The position numbers and the translations under genes were made by a program. The notes beneath the pieces were generated by a model. The model ran no database searches and had not been told where the DNA came from. It saw only the letters and a list, made by a program, of their open reading frames with translations. A DNA stretch of 64,000 bases from Saccharospirillum sp965652395 (GTDB taxonomy: Bacteria; Pseudomonadota; Gammaproteobacteria; Pseudomonadales; Natronospirillaceae), in the NCBI GenBank assembly GCA_965652395.1, contig CBFGUW010000021.1, positions 1 through 64,000 on the forward strand. Reading direction: 5' to 3'. This document shows positions 52,741 to 61,764 of this stretch, in pieces; position 1 is the stretch's first letter; each line of letters opens with the position of its first letter.

Positions 52741-54853
52741 AATCAACTTCCCATCGATACCCCGGCAGGGATTGCCGCACCAGGTTTCCATAACGCTTTT
52801 CGATCAGCCGCCGGTCCATGAACCAAATCGTTCCACTATCAGATTCATTACGGATCAAACGACCACATGCCTGGACCAGCCGGATAATGGCCGTTGGCAG
52901 ACTGACCTGTTGAAACGGGTTGGAACCCCGCTTTTCCAACCAAAGGGACAGGGTCGACAGAATTGGGTCGTCTGGTGTGGCGAACGGCAATTTGGCAATC
53001 ATCAGATGTGTCAGATAATTCCCCGGCAGATCAACCCCCTCGGCCAGACTTGCCAGCCCGAAGAGAGTGGATCCGGCCCCTTCTTCCAGGCGCTCACGAT
53101 GATGGCGGATCAGCGCATTCTTGGGTAACGCATCCTGACGAGTGACTCGGTCTTTCCATTCGGACGACAGGCCCTGAAAAACCTCATTCATTTGCTGACG
53201 AGATGAAAACAACACCAAATTTCCCGTTTCAGGCGGCAGGTAGGTTTGAACAGCTTCGATCATGGCCGTGGTATGGGCTTCCCGAAGACCGCCGTCACAA
53301 GCCAGTGACGGCACTCGGGCGGTCACCCTGGACTGATAATCAAAGGGACTTTCAACGCGCAAATATTCGGTTGAATCCGGCAGGCCCGATTGAATCGCAA
53401 AACGCTTGAACTCCCCGGCGATCGTCAGAGTGGCCGAGGTAACGATGCTGGCAAAACACCGATTCCAGATATGATGCCGTAAAATCGCCTGGGCCGAGAC
53501 CGGGCTGGCGTTGAGAACCAGATCCTGATACTCGGGCTGATCCAGATTTTCGAACCAACGGGCCATGGGCGGCGCTTCGGGAGGGTCCTGTTGTAACCAA
53601 GCCTGGACCAGATCCCGGGCCGGTTCGGCCCGGCTCAACCACCGACCGATCAACGGCAGGCTTTGTTCGAGCCGGCTCTTTTCATCCAGGTCCTGGCTGG
53701 CTGAGAGCCGCTTGCGTACCTGTTCGTCCAACTGCAGCAAGGTAATGCTCAGCTGTTTCAGGGGCGACTCCAATGGCGCCAGGATTTCCTGCGTCTGCAA
53801 CAGCCAATGCTCTTCCTGTACCGCCAGCGTCGCCATGTGCCCATCGAGCCTCATCCTGACGGGCTGCAACGCCCCCCAAGCGTCGGTGAGTGCGGAGTGA
53901 GCATCCTGGATGGCTCGTTCCAAAATGTCCAACTGGTGTTCTTCCGTGTCCCCATAACCCAGCTCCAGTCGCAGCTTGGGCATTTGTTTTCGCCAACCCT
54001 CCAACTGGTTCAAGGTATTCTTGAATGGCAACTGGCTCGCAAAATGAGACAGGCCCTTGTCAGGCAGATGATGCCCTTCATCGAAAACGTAAATCGCCTG
54101 AGCCGGGGGCGGCAGAATAGCACCGCCTCCGAGGGCTAGATCGGCCATTACCAAATCGTGGTTGGCAATAATGACGTCCGCTTCTTCAAGATCCTTGCGC
54201 GCCTCATAGAAGGGGCAATTCTGGAAGTGCGGGCAACGCCGGTTCAAACACTCTCGATGGGTTGAAGTGATGGGGCGCCACTGTTCATCTTCCAAGCGAT
54301 CAGGCCATTGGTCCCTGTCCCCACTCCACTCGCCCCGCCCGAACTGATCGAGCATATCGTTATAAAGCTGCAGGGCGGCTTCGTCCGCCGCCATTGTTTC
54401 CTCGAACAGAGACAACGCCGTAACAGCACCCTCCTGCATCTGGATGGATTGCTCCAGGCGCTGCAGGCACAAATAACGGCCGCGCCCCTTGGCCAACACC
54501 GCCCGGAACTCCAGGCCGCTGTATTCAATGATTTCAGGAATGTCTTTCTGGACCACCTGCTCCTGCAGAGCCACCGTTGCTGTTGCAATCACCAGTTTCT
54601 TGTCGAAATGCTGGGCAAGCGGGATCGCACTCAAGGCATAGCCGATGGTTTTGCCGGTACCCGTCCCCGCTTCAACCACAGCGATGGGGGCTTCACCCTG
54701 GCGCAGGCCATCGGCGGAAAGTTCCACCTTGGACAGAGTACGGGCAATGTGTGCCAGCATATGTTTCTGGCCACCGCGGGGTTTCAGCTCACGAGCCGCC
54801 AGATAACGGCTGTAAGCGGTTTGAATGGTTTCCTTAAGTTCGTCGGACAGCAT
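52739..54853 (-). CDS. dinG: ATP-dependent DNA helicase DinG
   Basis: A 704-residue XPD-like superfamily 2 helicase. Walker A is VVEAGTGTGKTIGYALS, DEAH-type box YVFDEGHHLPD, and an iron-sulfur cluster is supported by Cys residues in RYLCLQRLEQS and ECLNRRCPHFQNCPF. C-terminal motifs include LVLFSSRQQMNEVF and VQACGRLIRNESDSG (motif VI). Length fits DinG. It unwinds R-loops and forked substrates. It is divergent from kdsA. Confidence 0.92.
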   Translation of the reverse strand: MLSDELKETIQTAYSRYLAARELKPRGGQKHMLAHIARTLSKVELSADGLRQGEAPIAVVEAGTGTGKTIGYALSAIPLAQHFDKKLVIATATVALQEQVVQKDIPEIIEYSGLEFRAVLAKGRGRYLCLQRLEQSIQMQEGAVTALSLFEETMAADEAALQLYNDMLDQFGRGEWSGDRDQWPDRLEDEQWRPITSTHRECLNRRCPHFQNCPFYEARKDLEEADVIIANHDLVMADLALGGGAILPPPAQAIYVFDEGHHLPDKGLSHFASQLPFKNTLNQLEGWRKQMPKLRLELGYGDTEEHQLDILERAIQDAHSALTDAWGALQPVRMRLDGHMATLAVQEEHWLLQTQEILAPLESPLKQLSITLLQLDEQVRKRLSASQDLDEKSRLEQSLPLIGRWLSRAEPARDLVQAWLQQDPPEAPPMARWFENLDQPEYQDLVLNASPVSAQAILRHHIWNRCFASIVTSATLTIAGEFKRFAIQSGLPDSTEYLRVESPFDYQSRVTARVPSLACDGGLREAHTTAMIEAVQTYLPPETGNLVLFSSRQQMNEVFQGLSSEWKDRVTRQDALPKNALIRHHRERLEEGAGSTLFGLASLAEGVDLPGNYLTHLMIAKLPFATPDDPILSTLSLWLEKRGSNPFQQVSLPTAIIRLVQACGRLIRNESDSGTIWFMDRRLIEKRYGNLVRQSLPGYRWEVD

Positions 54854-54918
54854 TCGGCGGTTTAGCTTCTCTCGGTCAGCGGCTACAATCGCAGCCGAAT
54901 CATTATAGGAATGTCTTT

Positions 54919-55764
54919 ATGCAACAGCGTCAGGTATCGATTCAGCAACTGAGCGTCGGCAACGACCAACCCTTCACCTTATTCGGTGGGATGAATGTCC
55001 TGGAAGATCGGGACCTGGCCCTGTCCGTGGCCGAAAAATTCGTCAAGGCGACCGGGGATCTCGGCATCCCTTACGTCTTCAAGGCCAGTTTCGACAAAGC
55101 CAACCGCAGCTCCATCAACAGCTTTCGCGGGCCGGGGCTCGATGAAGGGCTCAAGATACTGCAGGAGATCAAACAAACTTTCAACGTGCCGGTCATCACA
55201 GATGTGCACGAGCCCTACCAATGCCAGCCTGCGGCTGAAGTCGCCGATGTCATTCAACTCCCGGCATTCCTGTCCCGCCAGACCGATCTGGTTGTGGCGA
55301 TGGCCAAAACCGGTGCCGTTATTAACATCAAGAAAGCGCAATTCCTCGCCCCGCATGAAATGGCGCACATCCTGAGGAAGTGCGAAGAGGCGGGTAACGA
55401 CCGGCTTATACTATGTGAGCGCGGCACCAGTTTTGGCTATAACAACCTCGTGGTGGATATGCTCGGCTTCGGCATCATGAAACAAACCGGCTACCCGGTC
55501 ATTTTCGATGTCACCCATGCCCTGCAAAAGCCGGGCGGCCGCTCAGACTCCGCCGATGGACGTCGCGCTCAGGTCACCGATCTGGCCAAAGCGGGTATGT
55601 CACAAAAAATCGCCGGTCTCTTTCTGGAAACCCACCCGGATCCAGACAACGCCAAATGCGACGGGCCCTGCGCCCTTCCGCTCGCCCAATTAAAGCCATT
55701 CTTGGAGCAAATGAAGGCGATAGACGACTTGGTTAAGAGCCTGCCGGAACTGACTACGGTATAA
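54919..55764 (+). CDS. kdsA: Kdo-8-phosphate synthase
   Basis: A 281-residue aldolase-type synthase joining phosphoenolpyruvate and arabinose 5-phosphate. Signature stretches: SFDKANRSSINSFRGPGLDEG, ITDVHEPYQ, IQLPAFLSRQTDL, NIKKAQFLAPHEM, LCERGTSFGYNNLVVDMLG and ETHPDPDNAKCDGPCALPL. The absence of the metal-ligand Cys near the N-terminus is usual for the metal-independent E. coli type. It is convergent with kdsC, the next enzyme of the Kdo route. Confidence 0.96.
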   Translation: MQQRQVSIQQLSVGNDQPFTLFGGMNVLEDRDLALSVAEKFVKATGDLGIPYVFKASFDKANRSSINSFRGPGLDEGLKILQEIKQTFNVPVITDVHEPYQCQPAAEVADVIQLPAFLSRQTDLVVAMAKTGAVINIKKAQFLAPHEMAHILRKCEEAGNDRLILCERGTSFGYNNLVVDMLGFGIMKQTGYPVIFDVTHALQKPGGRSDSADGRRAQVTDLAKAGMSQKIAGLFLETHPDPDNAKCDGPCALPLAQLKPFLEQMKAIDDLVKSLPELTTV

Positions 55765-55789
55765 AGTCCCGGTTGGAAGGCGCCCCGGA

Positions 55790-56350
55790 TTAACGTTTTC
55801 GTTCAAACTGGGGCAGCGAAGCCGTGTGGTAGGCTTGCTCAAACTTTCCCTGAGCGGTAAGAATCAGGTCCGCGACATAGCGGGCCACACCCTGCCCCCC
55901 GGCTACCGGTATGGTCAAATCGGCCCGGTCATGGACATAGTGATAGGCATCCTCGGGTGCAAAGGATACACCGCACCAAGCCATCGCGTGCAGGTCGACC
56001 ATGTCGTCCCCTACATAGGCCACCTGTGCGGCCTCTAATTCCAGAGAGGTGGCGATGTTTTTGACCGTTTTTAACTTATCTTTCGTACCCGGAAAATACT
56101 GATGGATACCCAGCTCGGCCATGCGACACGCCAGCATCGGGCTGTCCTTGGCAGAGACAATCGCCACTTCTATTCCCATGTCCGGCAATAACTTCAGGGC
56201 GACGCCGTCGCGTACATGGAAGGCTTTCAGAGTTTCTCCGTCCTGGGTGTAATACAGACGTCCGTCCGTCAAAACTCCATCGACATCGAATACCACCAGG
56301 CGGATTTGACTGAGTCTCGCGTTAAAATCCTCGCTCATGTCCATGCTCAC
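55790..56350 (-). CDS. kdsC: Kdo-8-phosphate phosphatase
   Basis: A 186-residue HAD-superfamily phosphatase with the nucleophile pair in LVVFDVDGVLTDGRLYY, GVALKLLPDMGIEVAIVSAKDS and a C-terminal AYVGDDMVDLHAM. The short cap-less C0 form and length fit KdsC. It makes free Kdo for KdsB. It follows the small HTH gene by three bases and converges on kdsA. Confidence 0.93.
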   Translation of the reverse strand: MSMDMSEDFNARLSQIRLVVFDVDGVLTDGRLYYTQDGETLKAFHVRDGVALKLLPDMGIEVAIVSAKDSPMLACRMAELGIHQYFPGTKDKLKTVKNIATSLELEAAQVAYVGDDMVDLHAMAWCGVSFAPEDAYHYVHDRADLTIPVAGGQGVARYVADLILTAQGKFEQAYHTASLPQFERKR

Positions 56351-56353
56351 TCC

Positions 56354-56584
56354 TTAACCAAAGAGATCATAACCGGGACCGGATTCCATTTCGTCGTCGA
56401 GCCAAAAGGCCGGTTTACTAAAGGTCTGTTCTATCTGCCGCGCCAACTTGCCCGACAACTTTTTTTGGCCCTGGCAAATCGCATCGGCCAATGTGGGTTC
56501 AATCCCCAGGCAGAAAGCGAACTCCTGTTCCGAGATCGCATTTTCCGCCAACAATTCCTGAAGCTTTTGTTGCTGACTGCTCAT
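56354..56584 (-). CDS. small XRE-like helix-turn-helix protein
   Basis: A 76-residue protein. The helical pattern LQELLAENAISEQEFAFCLG, then PTLADAICQGQKKLSGKLAR and EQTFSKPAFWLDDE, is that of a Cro/C1-type helix-turn-helix, where the ending SKPAFWL is often seen in antitoxin-like and regulator proteins. Its stop lies three bases before the kdsC start, so the two are probably cotranscribed. Function is not known. Confidence 0.6.
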   Translation of the reverse strand: MSSQQQKLQELLAENAISEQEFAFCLGIEPTLADAICQGQKKLSGKLARQIEQTFSKPAFWLDDEMESGPGYDLFG

Positions 56585-56613
56585 GACAACGGTCCTGATG
56601 GGCTTAAAAACAA

Positions 56614-56636
56614 GAAAAGCCGCGATGCGGCTTTTC
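56614..56636 (-). terminator. terminator after ppiD
   Basis: Perfect 10-bp stem GAAAAGCCGC (56614-56623) / GCGGCTTTTC (56627-56636) with a 3-base loop, followed on the minus strand by TTG and TTTTT. It separates ppiD from the small HTH gene. Confidence 0.88.
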
Positions 56637-56691
56637 CATTTTAGAGCGAAATGGGCCTGAAAACCCGATGCTTTATTTGGTTTGGCTTACC

Positions 56692-58560
56692 TTATTCAGC
56701 CGCTCCCACAGCCTGGCCCTGAATTTCGATATCAGCTTTGGCCCGCAATGAATTGAAGAAGCTCTGATAATCGGTCTGACCGTGGCGCTCGGCTAGGAAA
56801 CCCGCCAGATTCTCAGTCTGTTCAGGCTCGACCTCACCGCTGGAAACCTCCGTCACCGCGACCACATAGACGCCCTGCTCCGCACGGCGCTGTGCTACCG
56901 TCAGCTGACCCGCCTCCGGCTTGGGTAATGTGAAGCTGAAGTTCACCAGTTCGGTTGGAAGATCCGTACTGTCACGACTGATGGTAACCGGAGTTTCCCA
57001 ATTTTCAGAGGGTACCGATTGATTTTCGCGCACGGTTTCAACCTCGGCCTCGGCAGCGGCTACGGCCAGTTCGCGTGATTGATTAGCAGTCAAAATGTCG
57101 ACGATCTCATCGCGAACCGCGTCTATGGACTGAACCTGCTCGGGCTGGTATTCCTCCAACTGCATGACCACCAAGTCGCCATTTTCCATACGCGCCACCT
57201 CACTGATGCGTCCATCATCGATGACCGATGAAGAAAAGGCGGTGGTGACAAAAGTCGGGTTCGCAGCAATACCGGTACGGGCATTCCGGGTAATCCAGTC
57301 AGTCACTTCAACGGTGGTACCAAAAGCCTCCGCCACGGTTTCTATCTGGTCGGATTGAAAGGCTTCATCGGCCAACTGGTTCTCCACCAAGGCGAACTCT
57401 TCTTCAGCTTTCTTGGTACGAATATCCCGTTCCAGCTCGTCGCGGATATCGGCCAGCGGTTGAACATCAGCGGAACTCATAGAATCAAGACGAACCAGAT
57501 GGTAACCGAATTCAGTTTCCACCGGCTCACTGACCTCCCCTACCTCAGTCAGTGACATCGCCACTTCATAGAATTCTTCCACATAGAAACCTTCGATCAA
57601 TTCGCCAAGTGAACCACCGGCTTCGGCACTGGCCGGGTCATCAGACAATTCAGCCGCGAGGTCTTCGAAAGACTCACCAGCCTGTAGGCGCTGCAGAGCC
57701 GCTTCTGCTTCGGCTTGATTGTCTTCTCCATCCGCAAACAAAATGTGGGAAACCTCTCGGTTCGCATCCGCTTCCTGTTCCGCCACATAGCTGTCGTATG
57801 CGGCCTGAATATCGGTTTCTGTCACCACCATGTCGGGCACCAGGGCACTGGAGCTCAATCTGATAAAGCGGACTTTTACCTGTTCATCACTCAAAAAGTC
57901 TGAACTGTTGGCATCGTAATAAGACTGTACGTCGGCATCGGTAATGTCGACTTGTTCAACAAAATCCTCGGCGCTGAATAACCGATAGGCCACCTGACGC
58001 TGTTGATTCTCAAGCTCGGCTACGCGGTCCACTTCACGATCGAGACTGAAGGACGAATTAACCAAGCCTGCCTGCATTTGGTTTAAGCGCATCTCGGCGG
58101 CGCGCTCTTCCAGGAACAAACGAGGGGTATAGCCATTGGCCGCGATAACACGACGGTAGGTTTCTTCATCGAACTGACCGTCTTGCTGAAAGGCCGGTAT
58201 TTTGGCGATGTCCCGGCTTACCTGCTGGGAGGAAATAGCCAAGCCCAAATTCCGGCTGGCCTGCATCTGCAATTCCTGGTTGACCAGTGAATTGATCACC
58301 TGCTGGCGGATGAAGGGCGAATTCAGTAGTTCCGGCGTGGCCTGCTCACCAAACTGCTGCATCAATTGCTGCTGACGCATGCTGATGAGACGCTGAATTT
58401 CGGCGTCACTGATGCCTTCACCATTCACCTCAACCGGTGCTGAGTTATTTGTGATGTTGACGATGGAAAAAGCACCACCCAAGGTGAAAGCAACAACGAT
58501 TACACCAACAATGACTTTTCCCGCAGTCCCTCTGGCGAGTTTACGGACGATCTCCAGCAT
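56692..58560 (-). CDS. ppiD: periplasmic chaperone/peptidyl-prolyl isomerase PpiD
   Basis: A 622-residue inner-membrane-anchored protein. One transmembrane helix lies near residues 16-35 (VIVGVIVVAFTLGGAFSIV), followed by a SurA-like N-terminal chaperone region and a parvulin domain (EVSHILFADGEDNQAEAEAA, LIEGFYVEEFYEVAMSL, VETEFGYHLVRLDS). It assists proteins leaving the Sec channel. In E. coli it also follows hupB and lon, as here. Confidence 0.95.
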   Translation of the reverse strand: MLEIVRKLARGTAGKVIVGVIVVAFTLGGAFSIVNITNNSAPVEVNGEGISDAEIQRLISMRQQQLMQQFGEQATPELLNSPFIRQQVINSLVNQELQMQASRNLGLAISSQQVSRDIAKIPAFQQDGQFDEETYRRVIAANGYTPRLFLEERAAEMRLNQMQAGLVNSSFSLDREVDRVAELENQQRQVAYRLFSAEDFVEQVDITDADVQSYYDANSSDFLSDEQVKVRFIRLSSSALVPDMVVTETDIQAAYDSYVAEQEADANREVSHILFADGEDNQAEAEAALQRLQAGESFEDLAAELSDDPASAEAGGSLGELIEGFYVEEFYEVAMSLTEVGEVSEPVETEFGYHLVRLDSMSSADVQPLADIRDELERDIRTKKAEEEFALVENQLADEAFQSDQIETVAEAFGTTVEVTDWITRNARTGIAANPTFVTTAFSSSVIDDGRISEVARMENGDLVVMQLEEYQPEQVQSIDAVRDEIVDILTANQSRELAVAAAEAEVETVRENQSVPSENWETPVTISRDSTDLPTELVNFSFTLPKPEAGQLTVAQRRAEQGVYVVAVTEVSSGEVEPEQTENLAGFLAERHGQTDYQSFFNSLRAKADIEIQGQAVGAAE

Positions 58561-58602
58561 TCAGCTTCCCACCTAATCGTTTAAAAAATACGCTGACATA
58601 AA

Positions 58603-58632
58603 CAAAAAAAAAGCGCATCGGCACGATACGCT
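58603..58632 (-). terminator. terminator after hupB
   Basis: On the minus strand a 9-bp stem AGCGTATCG / CGATGCGCT (one G-U pair, loop TGC; 58612-58632 on the plus strand) is followed by nine T (58611-58603). A strong intrinsic terminator 52 bases past hupB. Confidence 0.9.
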
Positions 58633-58683
58633 GTTGGGTCGTTGCAGTACTCAGGGAGGAAACATCCCCCCTGAGCCGGCAAA

Positions 58684-58956
58684 TCAGTTTACGGCGTCTT
58701 TCAATGCCTTACCCGCTTTGAAGCTGGGCACTTTAGCCGCTTTGATTTCGATCGGCTGACCGGTTTGCGGGTTACGACCAGTGCGAGCGGCACGCTCTTT
58801 AACACCGAAAGTTCCGAAGCCTACCAGTACGACTTGGTCACCGTTTTTCAAGGTATCCGTGACCGAATCGATCATGGCGTCCAATGCACGGCCTGCAGCC
58901 GCTTTCGGAATGTCAGCCGCAGCGGCTACAGCGTCAATCAGTTCAGACTTGTTCAC
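58684..58956 (-). CDS. hupB: DNA-binding protein HU-beta
   Basis: A 90-residue protein beginning MNKSELIDAVAAAADIPKAA, with VVLVGFGTFGVKERAARTGRNPQTG containing the beta-arm and the conserved GFG and RNP. Length and start are typical of HU-beta. It compacts DNA and is placed between lon and ppiD as in most gammaproteobacteria. A strong terminator follows it. Confidence 0.97.
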   Translation of the reverse strand: MNKSELIDAVAAAADIPKAAAGRALDAMIDSVTDTLKNGDQVVLVGFGTFGVKERAARTGRNPQTGQPIEIKAAKVPSFKAGKALKDAVN

Positions 58957-59146
58957 ACTATTCCCCTTTTAACTTCGTTGTGAGATGCAGTTCTCAAATC
59001 CTGGATGGAGGGTCGAAGACACTGCTGGTATTCAACCCCACCCATACCGAGGAGGACCACACCTGTTTTGTTATTTATTCAGCCTGTGCTTCGAGATAAG
59101 TCGAAGCCACTTTATACCAGCCTCAAATTTCGACTGTCAAGCAGTT

Positions 59147-61570
59147 CTAGTGAGTGCTAAGGCTAGATGTAGTCTGGCTCTCAGAGCGGGACTTTGCCAT
59201 TTCCGCCTCAACTTCCTCATCGGTCAGCGGTGTCGGCTTACGCTCAAGAGCTATATTTAACACTTCATCGATCCACTCAACAGGCCGAATTTCAAGTTCA
59301 TTCTTGATATTGTCCGGTATTTCCTTCAAATCCCGAACATTTTCCTTTGGAATAATGACGGTTTTAATGCCTCCGCGCCGGGCGGCAAGCAGTTTTTCCT
59401 TTAAACCACCAATCGGCAGCACCTGACCACGCAACGTGATCTCCCCCGTCATGGCCACATCGGCGCGAACGGCAATCCGCGTCAATACCGAGACCAGGGC
59501 GGTGCACATGCCAATGCCGGCTGAAGGTCCGTCTTTCGGTGTTGCGCCTTCCGGCACATGAACGTGAATATCTTTGTATTCGCTGAAATTCGGCATGATT
59601 CCCAGGCTTTGGGCCCTGGACCGAACCACGGTCATGGCCGCCTGAATGGATTCCTTCATCACGTCGCCAAGAGAGCCTGTCTGCACTGTACGGCCCTTGC
59701 CGGGTACCGCAGTGGCCTCCAGGTTCAACAGCTCGCCACCGACCGAGGTCCATGCCAGCCCGGTCACCATGCCGATCTGATTTTCCTTGTCGGCGAGACC
59801 GAACTTGAAGCGGCGTACGCCAGAGTAGTCTTCGAGGGTGTCAGATGTCACCTCAATGGAGCGCTTCGCCTTCTCAAGCACATTGGACATGACCACTTTA
59901 CGGCAGATCTTGGCAATTTCCCGCTCAAGGTTCCGCACGCCCGCTTCCCGGGTGTAGTGACGAATCAGGTCCCGAGTCGTTTCGGTTGGCATGATCAATT
60001 CATTTTCACGCAGCCCGTTAGCCTTCAACTGCTTGGGCAGTAAATAACGTTCGGCGATGTTGACCTTCTCATCCTCGGTATAACCGGGAATACGGATAAC
60101 TTCCATCCGATCGAGCAACGGGCCGGGAATGTTCATGGAGTTGGCGGTACAAACGAACATAACGTCCGAGAGGTCGTAATCCACCTCCAGGTAATGATCG
60201 TTAAAGGTATGGTTCTGTTCCGGATCGAGCACTTCCAGCAAGGCCGAGGCCGGATCGCCACGCTGATCCATTCCCATCTTGTCTATTTCATCCAACAGGA
60301 ACAATGGGTTACGAACACCCACCTTGCTCAGGCGCTGAACGATCTTACCGGGCATTGAGCCAATGTAGGTGCGGCGGTGCCCCCGGATTTCAGATTCATC
60401 CCGTACGCCACCGAGAGCCATCCTAACGAATTTCCGATTGGTGGCACGAGCGATGGATTTGCCCAACGAGGTTTTACCCACCCCGGGAGGGCCAACCAGG
60501 CACAATACCGGGCCTTTGATCTTCTTAACACGTTGCTGAACCGCCAGGTATTCCAGAATGCGCTCTTTTACTTCCTCCAGACCGTAGTGGTCCTCTTCAA
60601 GCACTTCTTTGGCCCGGCTCAGATCGTGACGAATGCGCGAACGCTTGGACCAGGGAACATTGACCATCCAATCGAGGTAGTTGCGCACAACCGATGACTC
60701 AGCCGACATAGGCGACATCATCTTAAGCTTGTTCAGTTCGGCTTCGGCCTTTTCACGGGCTTCTTTGGGCATTCCCGCTTCTTCTATCTTGCGAGCCAGT
60801 TCTTCCGCTTCGTTGGGGTTGGCCTCATCCATATCGCCGAGCTCTTTCTGAATGGCCTTCATTTGCTCATTCAGATAATACTCGCGCTGAGATTTTTCCA
60901 TTTGCTTCTTGACGCGACCACGGATCCGCTTTTCTACCTGCAGCAGGTCAATCTCGGTTTCGAGGATCGACAGCAGGTGCTCAATACGCTCGCGATCCCC
61001 CGCCAGTTCCAACACCTGCTGTTTCTCGTCTATTTTCAGGGACAGATGGGCGGCGATGGTATCGGCAAGACGACCCGGCTCTTCGATGCTGTTGAGCGAG
61101 GTTATGACTTCGGAGGGAACTTTTTTGCTCAGTTGGACATATTTGTCGAACTGGGACATCAGGATCCGCACCAGGGATTCGTTTTCCCGAGCACTCAACG
61201 GATCACCGCTCAGCAGAGAGGCATAGCCTTTGAGGTGCTCTTCCCCCTCCACTAACTGGTCAATTTTTACACGATCAACCCCTTCGACCAGAACCTTGAC
61301 GGTGCCGTCGGGTAGGCGCAGTAATTGCAGCACTGTGGCCAGTGTACCGATTTCGTAAAGATCGTTTTGGTCGGGCTCGTCATCGGAAGCGTTGCGTTGG
61401 GCGACGAGCAATATCTTCTTGCCATCGTCCATGGCGGCCTGGAGAGCCGCAATGGACTTTTCCCGCCCAACAAATAACGGGATCACCATGTGAGGGTAGA
61501 CAACCACGTCCCGCAGCGGAAGCAGCGGCAATATGATCGGGTCGCCTGCATGGGAAGCTGTGTGCTCCAT
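59147..61570 (-). CDS. lon: ATP-dependent protease Lon
   Basis: An 807-residue protease. The N-terminal LON substrate domain starts LPLLPLRDVVVYPHMVIPLF, Walker A is GPPGVGKTSLGKSIARA, Walker B LFLLDEIDKMG, and the catalytic dyad is Ser in TPKDGPSAGIGM and Lys in PIGGLKEKLLAARRGGI. Length is close to E. coli Lon (784). It removes misfolded and regulatory proteins in the cytoplasm. A heat-shock-type promoter lies upstream. Confidence 0.97.
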   Translation of the reverse strand: MEHTASHAGDPIILPLLPLRDVVVYPHMVIPLFVGREKSIAALQAAMDDGKKILLVAQRNASDDEPDQNDLYEIGTLATVLQLLRLPDGTVKVLVEGVDRVKIDQLVEGEEHLKGYASLLSGDPLSARENESLVRILMSQFDKYVQLSKKVPSEVITSLNSIEEPGRLADTIAAHLSLKIDEKQQVLELAGDRERIEHLLSILETEIDLLQVEKRIRGRVKKQMEKSQREYYLNEQMKAIQKELGDMDEANPNEAEELARKIEEAGMPKEAREKAEAELNKLKMMSPMSAESSVVRNYLDWMVNVPWSKRSRIRHDLSRAKEVLEEDHYGLEEVKERILEYLAVQQRVKKIKGPVLCLVGPPGVGKTSLGKSIARATNRKFVRMALGGVRDESEIRGHRRTYIGSMPGKIVQRLSKVGVRNPLFLLDEIDKMGMDQRGDPASALLEVLDPEQNHTFNDHYLEVDYDLSDVMFVCTANSMNIPGPLLDRMEVIRIPGYTEDEKVNIAERYLLPKQLKANGLRENELIMPTETTRDLIRHYTREAGVRNLEREIAKICRKVVMSNVLEKAKRSIEVTSDTLEDYSGVRRFKFGLADKENQIGMVTGLAWTSVGGELLNLEATAVPGKGRTVQTGSLGDVMKESIQAAMTVVRSRAQSLGIMPNFSEYKDIHVHVPEGATPKDGPSAGIGMCTALVSVLTRIAVRADVAMTGEITLRGQVLPIGGLKEKLLAARRGGIKTVIIPKENVRDLKEIPDNIKNELEIRPVEWIDEVLNIALERKPTPLTDEEVEAEMAKSRSESQTTSSLSTH

Positions 61571-61602
61571 AGGTACCTCGGTAACTGTTTGTATTTACAG
61601 TG

Positions 61603-61631
61603 ATAATGGCGCCACACGCCATCAAATCAAG
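61603..61631 (-). promoter_or_regulatory. sigma-32-like promoter of lon
   Basis: On the minus strand CTTGAT (61631-61626), a 14-base spacer and CGCCATTAT (61611-61603) resemble the heat-shock consensus CTTGAA-N14-CCCCATNT. The site is 33-61 bases ahead of the lon ATG. lon is a known member of the heat-shock regulon in relatives; activity here is inferred. Confidence 0.55.
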
Positions 61632-61726
61632 ATATGAAAATCAAAAATAGTCCGGTGGGAATCCAACGATACTACTCGATGCCACAACCGGGACATCGCA
61701 GCATTAACATGTCCATATAGAGCAAA

Positions 61727-61750
61727 TAAAAACGGGGCTGCGTGAGCCCC
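61727..61750 (-). terminator. terminator after clpX
   Basis: On the minus strand GGGGCT / AGCCCC (61734-61750, loop of 5) followed by GTTTTTAT (61733-61727 and beyond). It separates clpX from lon. Confidence 0.85.
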
Positions 61751-61764
61751 ATTTCTACCAGGTA

